From: an uncultured Pseudomonadota bacterium
Lineage (GTDB): Bacteria; Myxococcota_A; Bradymonadia; Bradymonadales; Bradymonadaceae
Length of the DNA stretch: 35,179 nt
Direction of reading: 5' to 3'
NCBI GenBank assembly: GCA_950059285.1
Contig: CATLTV010000034.1
Coordinates: 1 to 35,179, forward strand
Positions 18,003 through 26,343 of this stretch are shown here, piece by piece. The notes beneath the pieces are model-generated. The model was not told where the DNA came from. It was given only the letters and a program-made list of their open reading frames with translations, and did not search any database. Every line of letters begins with the position of its first letter. Position 1 is the stretch's first letter. Position numbers and translations under genes: made by a program.

Positions 18003-20618
18003 TTATGACGATGCTGCGACCCTTGTATCAAAGACCTTCGCACCGAACTGCAGAGCATCATCTCCTTCGCCATGATCCACCAGGATGGTGTCTCCAGGGC
18101 CAAACTCACCTGCAAGCAGGAGCTTGGCGAGCTTGTTTTGGACCTCTTTCTGGATCACACGCTTGAGCGGGCGAGCACCGTAGAGAGGGTCGAAACCACG
18201 CTCGGCAAGGAAATGACGAGCGGCAGGAGTCAGCTCAATGTGCATATCTCTGGCCTCGATCAACTTCTCGAGTCCGCGCATTTGAATCGTGACGATATCG
18301 TCCATCTGATCTCGAGTAAGAGACTTGAAGGTGATGATCTCATCAACACGGTTCAAAAATTCGGGCCTGAACATCGATCTCAGCTCTTGCATCACCAGCT
18401 CATCGGAACGCTCTGGATCGGTGTGTGCAAACTCCTGAATGTGATGGCTGCCCACGTTTGAGGTCATGATGATGACTGTGTTGGTAAAGTCCACTGTGCG
18501 GCCTTTGCCATCGGTCAATCGACCATCATCGAGAATTTGCAACATGATATTGAACACATCAGGGTGTGCCTTCTCAATCTCATCAAACAGGATTACTGTG
18601 TAAGGACGTCTCCTGACATGTTCTGTCAGGTAACCACCTTCATCATAACCCACATATCCAGGAGGTGCGCCGATCAAGCGTGCCACGGCGTGCTTCTCCA
18701 TGAACTCACTCATGTCGATGCGAGCCATGTTCTGCTCGTCATCAAACAGGAGCTGCGCCAGCGCCTTGGCAGTCTCGGTCTTACCCACACCTGTTGGTCC
18801 AAGGAAGATGAAGCTACCAATGGGTCTGTTCGGATCTTGCAATCCACTTCGTGCACGACGTACAGAGTCAGCAACCGCCTCGATGGCTTCCTCCTGACCA
18901 ATCACGCGCTCGTGCATTCTGTCTTCAAGCTGCAACAACTTCTGCTGCTCGCTTTCCAACATCTTGCTGACAGGAATCCCAGTCCACCTCGAGACGATCA
19001 TGGCGATGTCTTCATCATTCACTTCTTCGTTCAGGAAAGAGCTGCCTTCCTGAGCTTTATCAAGCTGTGATTGAAGCTCCTCAAGTCGCCTCTCCGTGGT
19101 TGGAATTTCACTGAATCTAAGCTCACTTGCACGCTCAAGATCGCCGCGACGTGTCGCCTGTTCATACTCGATTTTAAGTTGCTCAATCTTCTCTTTGGTC
19201 TCACGAAGCTCACCAATCTTATCGCGCTCGCTCATCCACTGGGCCTTCATCCCACTGGCTTTTTCACGCAGCTCGGCAAGTTCTTGCTCCACAAGATCAA
19301 GTCGCTTCTTGCTCGCGTCATCGACCTCTTTTTTCAGCGCCTGTCGCTCCATCTCCAGAGAGGTGATGCGACGCTCGGCGCGGTCAATGTCTTTGGGCAA
19401 GCTCTCAAGCTCCATCTTCACACCACTGGCAGCCTCATCGACCAAGTCAATTGCCTTGTCAGGCAAGAATCGGTCGCTGATGTAGCGGTCTGACAGTGTC
19501 GCTGCACTCACCAACGCAGCATCCGTGATACGAATACCATGGTGCACCTCGTAACGCTCTTTCAGGCCACGCAGGATCGTGATGGTGTCAGCCACGGTGG
19601 GCTCCTTCACGAGCACGGGCTGGAAGCGCCTTTCGAGGGCAGCATCCTTTTCAATGTACTTGCGATACTCATTGAGCGTGGTTGCACCGATGCAACGCAG
19701 CTCCCCACGCGCAAGCGCTGGCTTGAGCATATTGGACGCATCCATCGAACCTTCCGACGCGCCTGCACCCACAAGCGTATGAAGCTCATCGATGAACATG
19801 ATCACTTCGCCATCAGAGCTATCAACCTCTTGAAGAACAGCCTTCAAGCGCTCCTCAAATTCACCGCGAAACTTTGCGCCCGCCACAAGGGAACCAAGGT
19901 CGAGCATCATCACGCGTTTGTGCTTCAAGCTCTCGGGTACATCGCCCGAGGCCACGCGCTGAGCGATGCCCTCCACAATGGCGGTTTTACCCACACCTGG
20001 CTCACCAATGAGCACGGGGTTGTTTTTTCTACGACGTGAGAGGACCTGCAACGCACGACGAATCTCCTCATCGCGACCAATCACAGGATCAAGCTTGCCT
20101 GACAGCGCCTCCTGAGTCAGATCTCGCGTGTACTTCTCAAGCGCCTGATATTTACCTTCGGGGTCCTGGTCAGTCACACGCTGGTTGCCTCGAACTTGCT
20201 GCATTGCCTGCATGACACGCTCTCGTGTGATGCCAGAATCAGCAAGTAAATCAGCAGCTTCATCATTCTTCGTCTTCAGCAAGGCGAGCAACAGGTGCTC
20301 TGTTGATGTGTACTCATCCTTGAGATCGCTGGCTTCTTTTTGAGCCGTGCGCGTCACATCAACAAGTGCATTGGAGAACCCAATCTGACCGCCAGACACA
20401 CGGGGCAAGCGCTCAAGCTTGGTCGTGGCTTTCTGAGCAATAAGGTCAGGAGACAGGTTCATCTTCTGCAAAATAGGACTCACAACACCACCCTCCTGTT
20501 CAAGGAGCGCGGAGAGCAAGTGCAATGGGCGAACCTCAGGATGGCTAGAACGCTCTGCAATTTCCTGGGCTTCAACGAGTGCTTCTCTGGACTTGATCGT
20601 GAATTTATCGAATCTCAT
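18003..20618 (-). CDS. clpB: ATP-dependent protein disaggregase ClpB
   Basis: Hexameric AAA+ chaperone that pulls apart protein aggregates with DnaK in the cytoplasm. At 871 aa it is full length. It has an N-terminal Clp repeat domain (residues 1-145; [14 protein letters not shown]), first AAA+ module with Walker [10 protein letters not shown] near residue 206 and [14 protein letters not shown]-type Walker B. The coiled-coil middle domain at about 405-525 is unique to ClpB over ClpA/C. The second AAA+ module has GPTGVGKTE near residue 610 and the pore loop GYVGYDEGG. The C-domain has FLNRVDEII. The start at 20618 has AGAGGTGAT upstream. It is a single-gene unit, convergent with the barrel gene. 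No CIRCE element and no acceptable sigma32 promoter were found upstream. Confidence 0.98.
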   Translation of the reverse strand: MRFDKFTIKSREALVEAQEIAERSSHPEVRPLHLLSALLEQEGGVVSPILQKMNLSPDLIAQKATTKLERLPRVSGGQIGFSNALVDVTRTAQKEASDLKDEYTSTEHLLLALLKTKNDEAADLLADSGITRERVMQAMQQVRGNQRVTDQDPEGKYQALEKYTRDLTQEALSGKLDPVIGRDEEIRRALQVLSRRRKNNPVLIGEPGVGKTAIVEGIAQRVASGDVPESLKHKRVMMLDLGSLVAGAKFRGEFEERLKAVLQEVDSSDGEVIMFIDELHTLVGAGASEGSMDASNMLKPALARGELRCIGATTLNEYRKYIEKDAALERRFQPVLVKEPTVADTITILRGLKERYEVHHGIRITDAALVSAATLSDRYISDRFLPDKAIDLVDEAASGVKMELESLPKDIDRAERRITSLEMERQALKKEVDDASKKRLDLVEQELAELREKASGMKAQWMSERDKIGELRETKEKIEQLKIEYEQATRRGDLERASELRFSEIPTTERRLEELQSQLDKAQEGSSFLNEEVNDEDIAMIVSRWTGIPVSKMLESEQQKLLQLEDRMHERVIGQEEAIEAVADSVRRARSGLQDPNRPIGSFIFLGPTGVGKTETAKALAQLLFDDEQNMARIDMSEFMEKHAVARLIGAPPGYVGYDEGGYLTEHVRRRPYTVILFDEIEKAHPDVFNIMLQILDDGRLTDGKGRTVDFTNTVIIMTSNVGSHHIQEFAHTDPERSDELVMQELRSMFRPEFLNRVDEIITFKSLTRDQMDDIVTIQMRGLEKLIEARDMHIELTPAARHFLAERGFDPLYGARPLKRVIQKEVQNKLAKLLLAGEFGPGDTILVDHGEGDDALQFGAKVFDTRVAASS

Positions 20619-20908
20619 GATGTATCACCTCTTGTCTTGGCATCATTACCATTTTGGATTTTAGGGATGGGCGCACAACTCTCCTGCAAGGTGATGACAC
20701 TGTCTCCAGCACAACACCCGTAAAGGTTTCCCTCCCAACAGGAATCTGTGTGTTCGGCAGCGTGTGAACGCTCAAAAATTCTCACCGCCGCATCCAGAGA
20801 GGAATCTGTACACAGATCCCATATGGGGCAAGGTTTTCAAGACAAAAAACCGCCCACAAAAACAAATAATACAATAATTTCAAATACTTACAAAAACAAG
20901 ACAAAATA
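20619..20908. other. Region upstream of clpB
   Basis: No gene seen. AGGAATCTGT occurs twice, at 20740-20749 and 20800-20809. The second copy is part of a dyad ATCTGT-AC-ACAGAT (20804-20817), next to the palindrome CCCATATGGG (20818-20827). These may be regulatory sites of clpB. The stretch 20850-20908 is A-rich on the plus strand and belongs to the tail of the neighbouring terminator. Confidence 0.4.
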
Positions 20909-20943
20909 CAACCCGCGAGGCAGCTCGACTACCTCACGGGTTG
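20909..20943 (-). terminator. Intrinsic terminator of the ceramidase-like gene
   Basis: Twelve-bp stem with one mismatch (CAACCCGCGAGG at 20909-20920, CCTCACGGGTTG at 20932-20943), followed on the minus strand by a T-rich tract including TTTTTG. It lies 7 nt after the stop. Confidence 0.8.
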
Positions 20944-20950
20944 AAACAGG

Positions 20951-23158
20951 CTATTCGGGCAGTCCGTTCACGACCGCGTTCAATCCCTCAAGCCAGTCAT
21001 CGACAAACTCACCACTTGCGCTGTTGGTCTCCTCATAGTGTGCACCTGGCGCATCATTGGGCTCAAAATCATACGATGGCACCATGTACCCAAGGAAGTC
21101 CATTCCCAGACCAATGAAGAAAGGATACTCTCCAGGAATCAAGTCATAACCATAGGGAGGATCGGGCGCCAATGACCAGTCAGGAGGATTCTCCTGATCT
21201 GCCTTCACAAGACATGGGAACATGCCAACCTCACCATTCATGGGTGGCAGCCCGTTGATATCACAGGTCGCAGAGACACGCACTTCACCCACATCACCAA
21301 TCACAGGATTCTGTGCCGTCGGCTTACCAGGGTACCCTCCCACCAACAACTCAGGGAACACCTCGCCTGGCGCAGTAAAGAAGCTCAATGGCCCAAGCCT
21401 CACCACTGCAACCTGACTCATGACATGAGGAAAGTTTGGCTCGAAATCAACGAAACCAAGATGCTTGGCGTTGTACATGTCGCGCTCAAATACATTGATC
21501 ACAAACCCAGCTAACAGGAACAACGTGTTGGTAATGGGTGTCAGGAAACGCTTCGTCGCAAACCTGAGCTCGGTATCCTCCAACAATGTAAACTTACCCT
21601 CGTTATGCTGCTGTAAAATGTGCATCGCAATACGCTGACCCACGGCATCGGCCTTGGCATAACCATGCTCTCGATGCTCCACATCAGCATAATCCAGCGC
21701 GCTTGAGTGACCGGGATTAATCAACCCACCCACAGCGCCAGCAAACATCACCGTCACACCGCCAAGACCAGCGAGTGCAGGTTTTCTCACCTCACCATTT
21801 TCCTCAACAGCATCAAGACCTTGCGAGACATACTCTCTCACAAAGTGAAAATAATCCGATGAGATATAAGGGTTGTTGGACCACAGCACCTCGGCATGAT
21901 TACCCACGCTCAACATCGTCCCAATGGGAGCACCACTCATGCTGTCCGTCACGCGCACCACAGGGATGTTATCATCATAAATATAAGGAGGTCGTGAATC
22001 ACTCATCGCCAGCGTCTTGATCCCCTCCTCACCCACATCAATCACGGCGACTTCCACCGTCGCAGGTGCAAGATTTGCTACAGCCTCCTTGATCCCCGCC
22101 ACAGTCTCATCCTGAATGCGCTTCATATAATGTCGATCTCGGCCCGTCCTTACAGGCGCATCCGTGCCTGGCCCCCACTGCCCCACAGTATCAGGGCTTT
22201 CGTGGGAGTGCGTGGAGGACATGACCAGCAAATCAATATCGGCCTCTTCTGCCACACGACGGCGAATCTCATCAATGTAGGTGTGGAAATAGCCAACCGA
22301 ATCAAGCACTGCAAAAGCAACGCGAGTCGACCCCTTCTCAAACACCATGATCTGCACACGAAGATCATCATGCGCATACTTGGAGACACAACACTCTGGC
22401 CCCTCACACCCGATCAACTCCTCGGGACAAAACTGCGCCGCACGCCCCACGGAAAACCCTGCGATCCACATGCCTTGAAGCTCTCCATCGCCCTCGCCTT
22501 CATCAGGCATCATATAACCATCATCGCCTGGACAGAGCCCATCATAGCCGCAATCATTCCAGAGCTCGGGTTTGCGCAAAGGTGGGTTAAAGTTGATGTA
22601 CGCGCCATCAAGTCCCTCGGCGGTGGCGGTCTCAAAACCTTGAGGCGTCACAATCTTGCTCACCGCAGCGGCCCTTAACATACCTGCATTATCCTGACAG
22701 GTATCCAGCCCAGGGCACGCCTCCACAGTGAGCGTGGACTCATCAAGCACACAAACCTGAACCGTGCGATCGCCTGTTGAACGTGGCAAAACTTCACACG
22801 TTTCGCCCTCTCGACAATCACTGTCATTCTCACAGCCGCGATCCTGAGGAGCTACACACTCACAGTAATCGTTGTAATCATAACCTCTTCTACATCTTGG
22901 CAAATCTGGACACTTCAATGGCTCTGACATATCTGACATGTCAGCCATATCTTCTACAACCTGCATATCGGCATCAGGCTGTGTGTCCACACGATCCACA
23001 GGCATGTCAACATCCACTTTCCCCTGATCTGTTGAACCAGAGTCGAGCACATCAACCACAACCTGCATATCTTTTGCTGTCTCTTCAGACTCATTTGAAG
23101 GGCAACCCGTCAAAATCATCGCGCCAAGAAGCACCACCACACACGCTCTTACTTGCAT
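20951..23158 (-). CDS. Lipoprotein with neutral/alkaline ceramidase-like domain
   Basis: Predicted surface or periplasmic hydrolase related to neutral ceramidases (Ceramidase_alk), zinc amidases that split ceramide into sphingosine and fatty acid. 735 aa; the start at 23158 has AAGGAGAT just upstream. The lipobox MILTGC puts the lipidated Cys at 19. Residues 25-80 are an Asp/Met/Val-rich linker. Residues 83-155 form a Cys-rich module with CENDSDC. The ceramidase-like domain starts near 160. STHSHESPD (315-323) aligns with the zinc-binding ATHTHSGP of ceramidases, with the Gly-Pro replaced. GNHAEVLWSN and ISSDYF (418-437) match the HP...SGDY region. An acidic Gly/Asp insertion at 201-226 and a second Cys cluster (243-257) are unusual. 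It is a single-gene unit with its own terminator. The substrate could be another lipid amide. Confidence 0.75.
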   Translation of the reverse strand: MQVRACVVVLLGAMILTGCPSNESEETAKDMQVVVDVLDSGSTDQGKVDVDMPVDRVDTQPDADMQVVEDMADMSDMSEPLKCPDLPRCRRGYDYNDYCECVAPQDRGCENDSDCREGETCEVLPRSTGDRTVQVCVLDESTLTVEACPGLDTCQDNAGMLRAAAVSKIVTPQGFETATAEGLDGAYINFNPPLRKPELWNDCGYDGLCPGDDGYMMPDEGEGDGELQGMWIAGFSVGRAAQFCPEELIGCEGPECCVSKYAHDDLRVQIMVFEKGSTRVAFAVLDSVGYFHTYIDEIRRRVAEEADIDLLVMSSTHSHESPDTVGQWGPGTDAPVRTGRDRHYMKRIQDETVAGIKEAVANLAPATVEVAVIDVGEEGIKTLAMSDSRPPYIYDDNIPVVRVTDSMSGAPIGTMLSVGNHAEVLWSNNPYISSDYFHFVREYVSQGLDAVEENGEVRKPALAGLGGVTVMFAGAVGGLINPGHSSALDYADVEHREHGYAKADAVGQRIAMHILQQHNEGKFTLLEDTELRFATKRFLTPITNTLFLLAGFVINVFERDMYNAKHLGFVDFEPNFPHVMSQVAVVRLGPLSFFTAPGEVFPELLVGGYPGKPTAQNPVIGDVGEVRVSATCDINGLPPMNGEVGMFPCLVKADQENPPDWSLAPDPPYGYDLIPGEYPFFIGLGMDFLGYMVPSYDFEPNDAPGAHYEETNSASGEFVDDWLEGLNAVVNGLPE

Positions 23159-23200
23159 ATATCTCCTTGATTAAGCTGTCATGCACCCTCGCACGATAAA

Positions 23201-23269
23201 GTAAGGAGATAAAAAAAGAAAGGGTGCGCTGGCCTGCGCCAACGCACCCTTTCTTTTTTATCTCCTTAC
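23201..23269 (-). terminator. Long near-perfect palindromic terminator of the 23293-24282 gene
   Basis: Left arm 23201-23233 and right arm 23238-23269 pair over 32 nt with one bulged A and one mismatch, loop CTGC. The T-run falls in the arm (AAAAAAAGAAAGGG and complement). It is placed 24 nt past the stop on the minus strand. Same architecture as the other long palindromes. Confidence 0.85.
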
Positions 23270-23292
23270 AGTGGGAGAAGTTACGAAGCACA

Positions 23293-24282
23293 TCAACGCT
23301 CCAGCGTGGCAAGTTTCTCAACACACGCTTCAAAGCCATAATGATCATCTTTTTTATTCTGTGCAGAGCACAACGCCACGATGTGATCAGGCTCATCACT
23401 CTTCAACTTTTTGGCCATCTCAAGACACCTATCAAAGTAAAACGTGGAGCTTGTGCCATAACGCTCATCACACGCCCGAACAACCTGTGCAGCGCGTGTG
23501 TGTTCAAGCGACTTGGCTTTTTCAAGACACTGATCAAAGTAGAATGTATCACTGCCATGGCGCGCCGAACACACCGAGATAATGCGGTCAGCCTTCACAT
23601 GTTCAAGCGCCTTGGCCTTTTCCAGACACCGCTCAAAATAGAATGCCTTCTTACCATGACGCGCTGAACAGACCTCGATAAGCTGCGCTGAGCGAGCATG
23701 ATCTAGCGCCCTGGCTTGATCAAGACATTGCTCAAAGTAGAACCCTGTGGTTGTACCATGATGGTCAGCACATGCCTTCGCGATCTGCACCGCCTGGGAG
23801 GATCTTCGCCGCTTCTTTTTATGGCCCTTTCTGACGTCGCTTTTATGAGACCTCTTTTTTTTGGAATCCACACCTGATTGAGTCAGCACAAAACCTTCGC
23901 TGCGGCGACCCTTGAGAGCCATTGCATCGATCCTCTGATACTCTCCAAAACCAACAATCTCAACGCGCACCTCAAGACCTGTGCTCGCTGTTAACTTCTC
24001 TGCTTTCACCACACCTTCACGTTGCTTCAGAGGTTGTGAAAACCGATACACATAGCGCCCCTTACCCGACTGCTTTGTATAAATGTTCAACCGAGGCTGG
24101 ATGTTGGCATCCTCCAACTCTCTCCATGATGTCGATGTAATGGCGTATTTTACAGCAACCTTGCTTGAATGCTCTTCAAGGGCGAGCTCATCAAGCGCAA
24201 CCGACACATCATCACCCCCGGCAAATGCCACCATGGGTGCGCAACATACACACAAAACAATCCAAAAACTCACGCGAATCAT
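23293..24282 (-). CDS. Exported two-Cys helical repeat protein, paralog A
   Basis: Unrecognised family, 329 aa. The start at 24282 has GAGGAG 5 nt upstream. Signal peptide 1-21 (VAFA then GG). Residues 22-137 form a beta-rich domain with TSWRELEDANIQPRLNIYT, GRYVYRFSQPLK and VEIVGFGEYQRID. Residues 140-162 are a Lys/Arg/His-rich linker. From 164 there are five tandem units of 33-37 residues. Each has a hydrophobic helix start, Cys, 13-14 residues with FYF(E/D) before a second Cys, then LEKAKALEH-like helix. Spacing C-x13/14-C suggests one disulfide per unit joining two helices. The 26344-27420 gene has the same domain order and a clearly related N-domain. It is a single-gene unit. An alpha-solenoid binding or cell-envelope protein is likely; the function is unknown. 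Confidence 0.85.
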   Translation of the reverse strand: MIRVSFWIVLCVCCAPMVAFAGGDDVSVALDELALEEHSSKVAVKYAITSTSWRELEDANIQPRLNIYTKQSGKGRYVYRFSQPLKQREGVVKAEKLTASTGLEVRVEIVGFGEYQRIDAMALKGRRSEGFVLTQSGVDSKKKRSHKSDVRKGHKKKRRRSSQAVQIAKACADHHGTTTGFYFEQCLDQARALDHARSAQLIEVCSARHGKKAFYFERCLEKAKALEHVKADRIISVCSARHGSDTFYFDQCLEKAKSLEHTRAAQVVRACDERYGTSSTFYFDRCLEMAKKLKSDEPDHIVALCSAQNKKDDHYGFEACVEKLATLER

Positions 24283-24334
24283 AGTCTCCTCACATACAAA
24301 AGTTCAAATCATTGCAGTCATATAAGAGACGTTA

Positions 24335-24405
24335 CTGCGCCCAAAACATTCAAGGGGGCGAATTTTACTGCGTAAAATTCGCCCCCTTGAATGTTTTGGG
24401 CGCAG
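24335..24405. repeat. 34-bp perfect palindrome between divergent genes
   Basis: Arms 24335-24368 and 24372-24405 are perfectly complementary over 34 nt around TGC, closed C-G (CTGCG). Both neighbouring genes point away from it: one starts 53 nt to the left on the minus strand, panP starts 349 nt to the right. It has the same form as the terminator palindromes of this window but does not follow any recognised gene. Confidence 0.9.
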
Positions 24406-24565
24406 CGCTGTGTAAGACTTGCAGAAGGTTAAACATCGTGAGAAAGTGATGAAAGGTCATGACCTAACGTGTGCAGCCCCCTCCAACAGCACACTCTAAC
24501 CCCATGAATATCATGACTTTTCCACCCACACATCAAGACTATCCTTATTAAGTCAACACGTATGG

Positions 24566-24595
24566 TTGAACATTTATAAGCTTTTAAGGTATCTA
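24566..24595 (+). promoter_or_regulatory. panP: Candidate panP promoter
   Basis: TTGAAC (24566-24571), 18-nt spacer, TATCTA (24590-24595), 158 nt upstream of the panP ATG. The long leader makes it only a moderate candidate. Confidence 0.35.
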
Positions 24596-24753
24596 GGCTT
24601 TCGTGTCTGTGTGCGAGACAGCCCACAGCTCACAAGAAAGCCTCACACCATGCAAGCTTTCCCCATCAAGGTGCACAACGACACACGTTGTTTTCAAAAC
24701 ACTCACACAACACATTCAGCACCGTGACCTCTTCTCATCAGGAACAAAGCGTT

Positions 24754-26265
24754 ATGGACCACCCTTTCTCAACGGACACAAGCCTCACCTCCGAGCACTT
24801 TCGCGCACAAATGAGCGACGAGGACAAGTCGTTTGCAGATGAGATTGAACAACTCTTGAGCGACCACCGCAGTCAGAGCAAAACTGTATTGAAAGAAGCG
24901 CATCTGTCCGAGCTTTACGACCGCTTTAACACCACAGAGATGTCCGATGAATCGGGGACGCTCTCGAACTATGCCTCGATCCTAAAACACGATATTTTAC
25001 CTCATGTTGTCAACGTAGGAAGCGAGTATTGCGTGGGGCATATGACCTCGGCGCTCCCTCGTTTTCAGGCCGAAATCTCACGGCTCGTCTCATTGCTCAA
25101 TCAAAACGTCGTCAAGATTGAAACATCTCGCGTCCTGACCTTGATCGAACGTCAGTCCATCGGCATGTTGCACAGACTTGCATTTTCACAATCCGACGAC
25201 TTCTACGCACAACACCTCTTTGAACCATCCAGCGTCCTTGGTGTGGTCACATCAGGTGGTACGCTCTCCAACATCACCGCATTATGGATGGCACGCAAAC
25301 GCCTTGGTCCAGACGAACTTGATGGCAATGAAGTCATCGTGGCCTCGGAACTTGCACACTACTCATTCCGCAAGGCAGCATCACTGCTTGGACTCAAACG
25401 CGACCCCATCAAAGTTCCCGCACACAGCAACGGTGCCATCAACCTGGTCGCCCTTGAAGAGACGCTCACAGAACTTCGTGAAGCAGGTGATCGCGTCCTC
25501 GCTGTGGTCGGCATCGCAGGCACAACAGAGACAGGTGCCGTGGACGACCTCAAAGCCATGGCCGCCATCGCCAAACGCCACAACACACACTTCCACGTTG
25601 ATGGTGCATGGGGCGGAGCACTGTTGCTCTCCAACACACACCGCAACTTACTTGATGGACTTGAACTTGCCGATACGTTCTCCATCTGTGGCCATAAACA
25701 ACTTTACTTACCTCAAGGCATCAGCATCCTGCTCTGTCGCGACCCATCTCTTGGCGCTGGCATCAGGACACAAGCAAAATACCAGGCTCGCCCGAAGTCA
25801 CTCGACCTCGGGATGCACTCGGCAGAAGGATCACGCCCTGCCATGAGCCTACATTTGCACGCTGCATTTCATGTACTTGGCCGACGCGGATATGAGGAAC
25901 TGATTGATACAAGCATTGAAAAAGCCCGCATATTTGCAGAGCTTATCAATGCTCACCCCGCGTTTGAACTGCTCGCCAAGCCAAAGACAAACCTGATTGT
26001 TTACAGATACTTACCAGAGCAATACCGCACCAATACACCAGCGGGCCTCTCTGAACATATCGATCGTGTGAACACGTGGCTTCAGGAGCGACAGTTCCTG
26101 GAAGGCAACTCCTTAATCTCACGCACAACGCTCTCATCAAGCGAACCTTATGGGAGAGGAAGCGTGGTCGCACTTCGTGCAGTGCTGGCAAATCCACGCA
26201 CAACAGCCAAGACACTCCAAAGCGTACTTGAAGAACAAGTCATGCTTGGTGACATGGCTCCCTGA
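24754..26265 (+). CDS. panP: PLP-dependent aspartate 1-decarboxylase, PanP type (group II decarboxylase)
   Basis: Group II PLP decarboxylase. PanP enzymes turn L-aspartate into beta-alanine for pantothenate in bacteria lacking the pyruvoyl enzyme PanD. 503 aa from ATG 24754 (AGGAAC 8 nt upstream); an in-frame TTG at 24688 has no ribosome site. The N-terminal half contains VGHMTSALPRF and LLNQNVVKIETSR followed by IERQSIGMLHRLAF, the pattern I associate with PanP rather than GadB. PLP contacts are HVDGAWGG (Asp283) and GHKQLY (Lys315, Schiff base). TSGGTLSNITALWMAR binds the cofactor phosphate. The panC and panB genes lie 4-6 kb away in the same window, which supports the pantothenate role. 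A glutamate or cysteine-sulfinate decarboxylase is the main alternative. Confidence 0.85.
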   Translation: MDHPFSTDTSLTSEHFRAQMSDEDKSFADEIEQLLSDHRSQSKTVLKEAHLSELYDRFNTTEMSDESGTLSNYASILKHDILPHVVNVGSEYCVGHMTSALPRFQAEISRLVSLLNQNVVKIETSRVLTLIERQSIGMLHRLAFSQSDDFYAQHLFEPSSVLGVVTSGGTLSNITALWMARKRLGPDELDGNEVIVASELAHYSFRKAASLLGLKRDPIKVPAHSNGAINLVALEETLTELREAGDRVLAVVGIAGTTETGAVDDLKAMAAIAKRHNTHFHVDGAWGGALLLSNTHRNLLDGLELADTFSICGHKQLYLPQGISILLCRDPSLGAGIRTQAKYQARPKSLDLGMHSAEGSRPAMSLHLHAAFHVLGRRGYEELIDTSIEKARIFAELINAHPAFELLAKPKTNLIVYRYLPEQYRTNTPAGLSEHIDRVNTWLQERQFLEGNSLISRTTLSSSEPYGRGSVVALRAVLANPRTTAKTLQSVLEEQVMLGDMAP

Positions 26266-26277
26266 TTTTCCTGATAC

Positions 26278-26333
26278 ACAAAAAAAGCCCCGAAGTGCGC
26301 TGGCAAGCCAGCGCACTTCGGGGCTTTTTTTGT
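26278..26333. terminator. 27-bp perfect palindrome, bidirectional terminator between panP and paralog B
   Basis: Arms 26278-26304 and 26307-26333 are perfectly complementary over 27 nt with AA between. Seven A's and seven T's flank a GC-rich stem (GCCCCGAAGTGCGCTGGC), so a U-run follows on both strands. It lies 12 nt after panP and 10 nt from the convergent stop: a textbook two-way intrinsic terminator. Confidence 0.93.
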
Positions 26334-26343
26334 AGGTCTGTGT

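Larger units (their letters stand above)
24283..24753. other. 471-bp divergent intergenic region before panP, holding a 34-bp palindrome
   Basis: No convincing gene. It holds the perfect palindrome at 24335-24405, a 12-bp palindrome AGGTCATGACCT (24454-24465) and a promoter candidate at 24566-24595. A minus-strand frame at 24429-24626 ends 24 nt from the large palindrome but starts with GTG without a ribosome site, so I do not call it. A small RNA on the minus strand ending in the palindrome is possible. Confidence 0.5.

Noticed and set aside
20822-20850. Sigma32-type promoter of clpB: CTTGAA and CCCCATAT on the minus strand
   Set aside because: The two boxes are only about 7 nt apart, where 11-17 is needed.
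24429-24626. 65-aa minus-strand open frame ending near the palindrome
   Set aside because: GTG start without a Shine-Dalgarno and no coding character; kept only as a hint of a possible small RNA.
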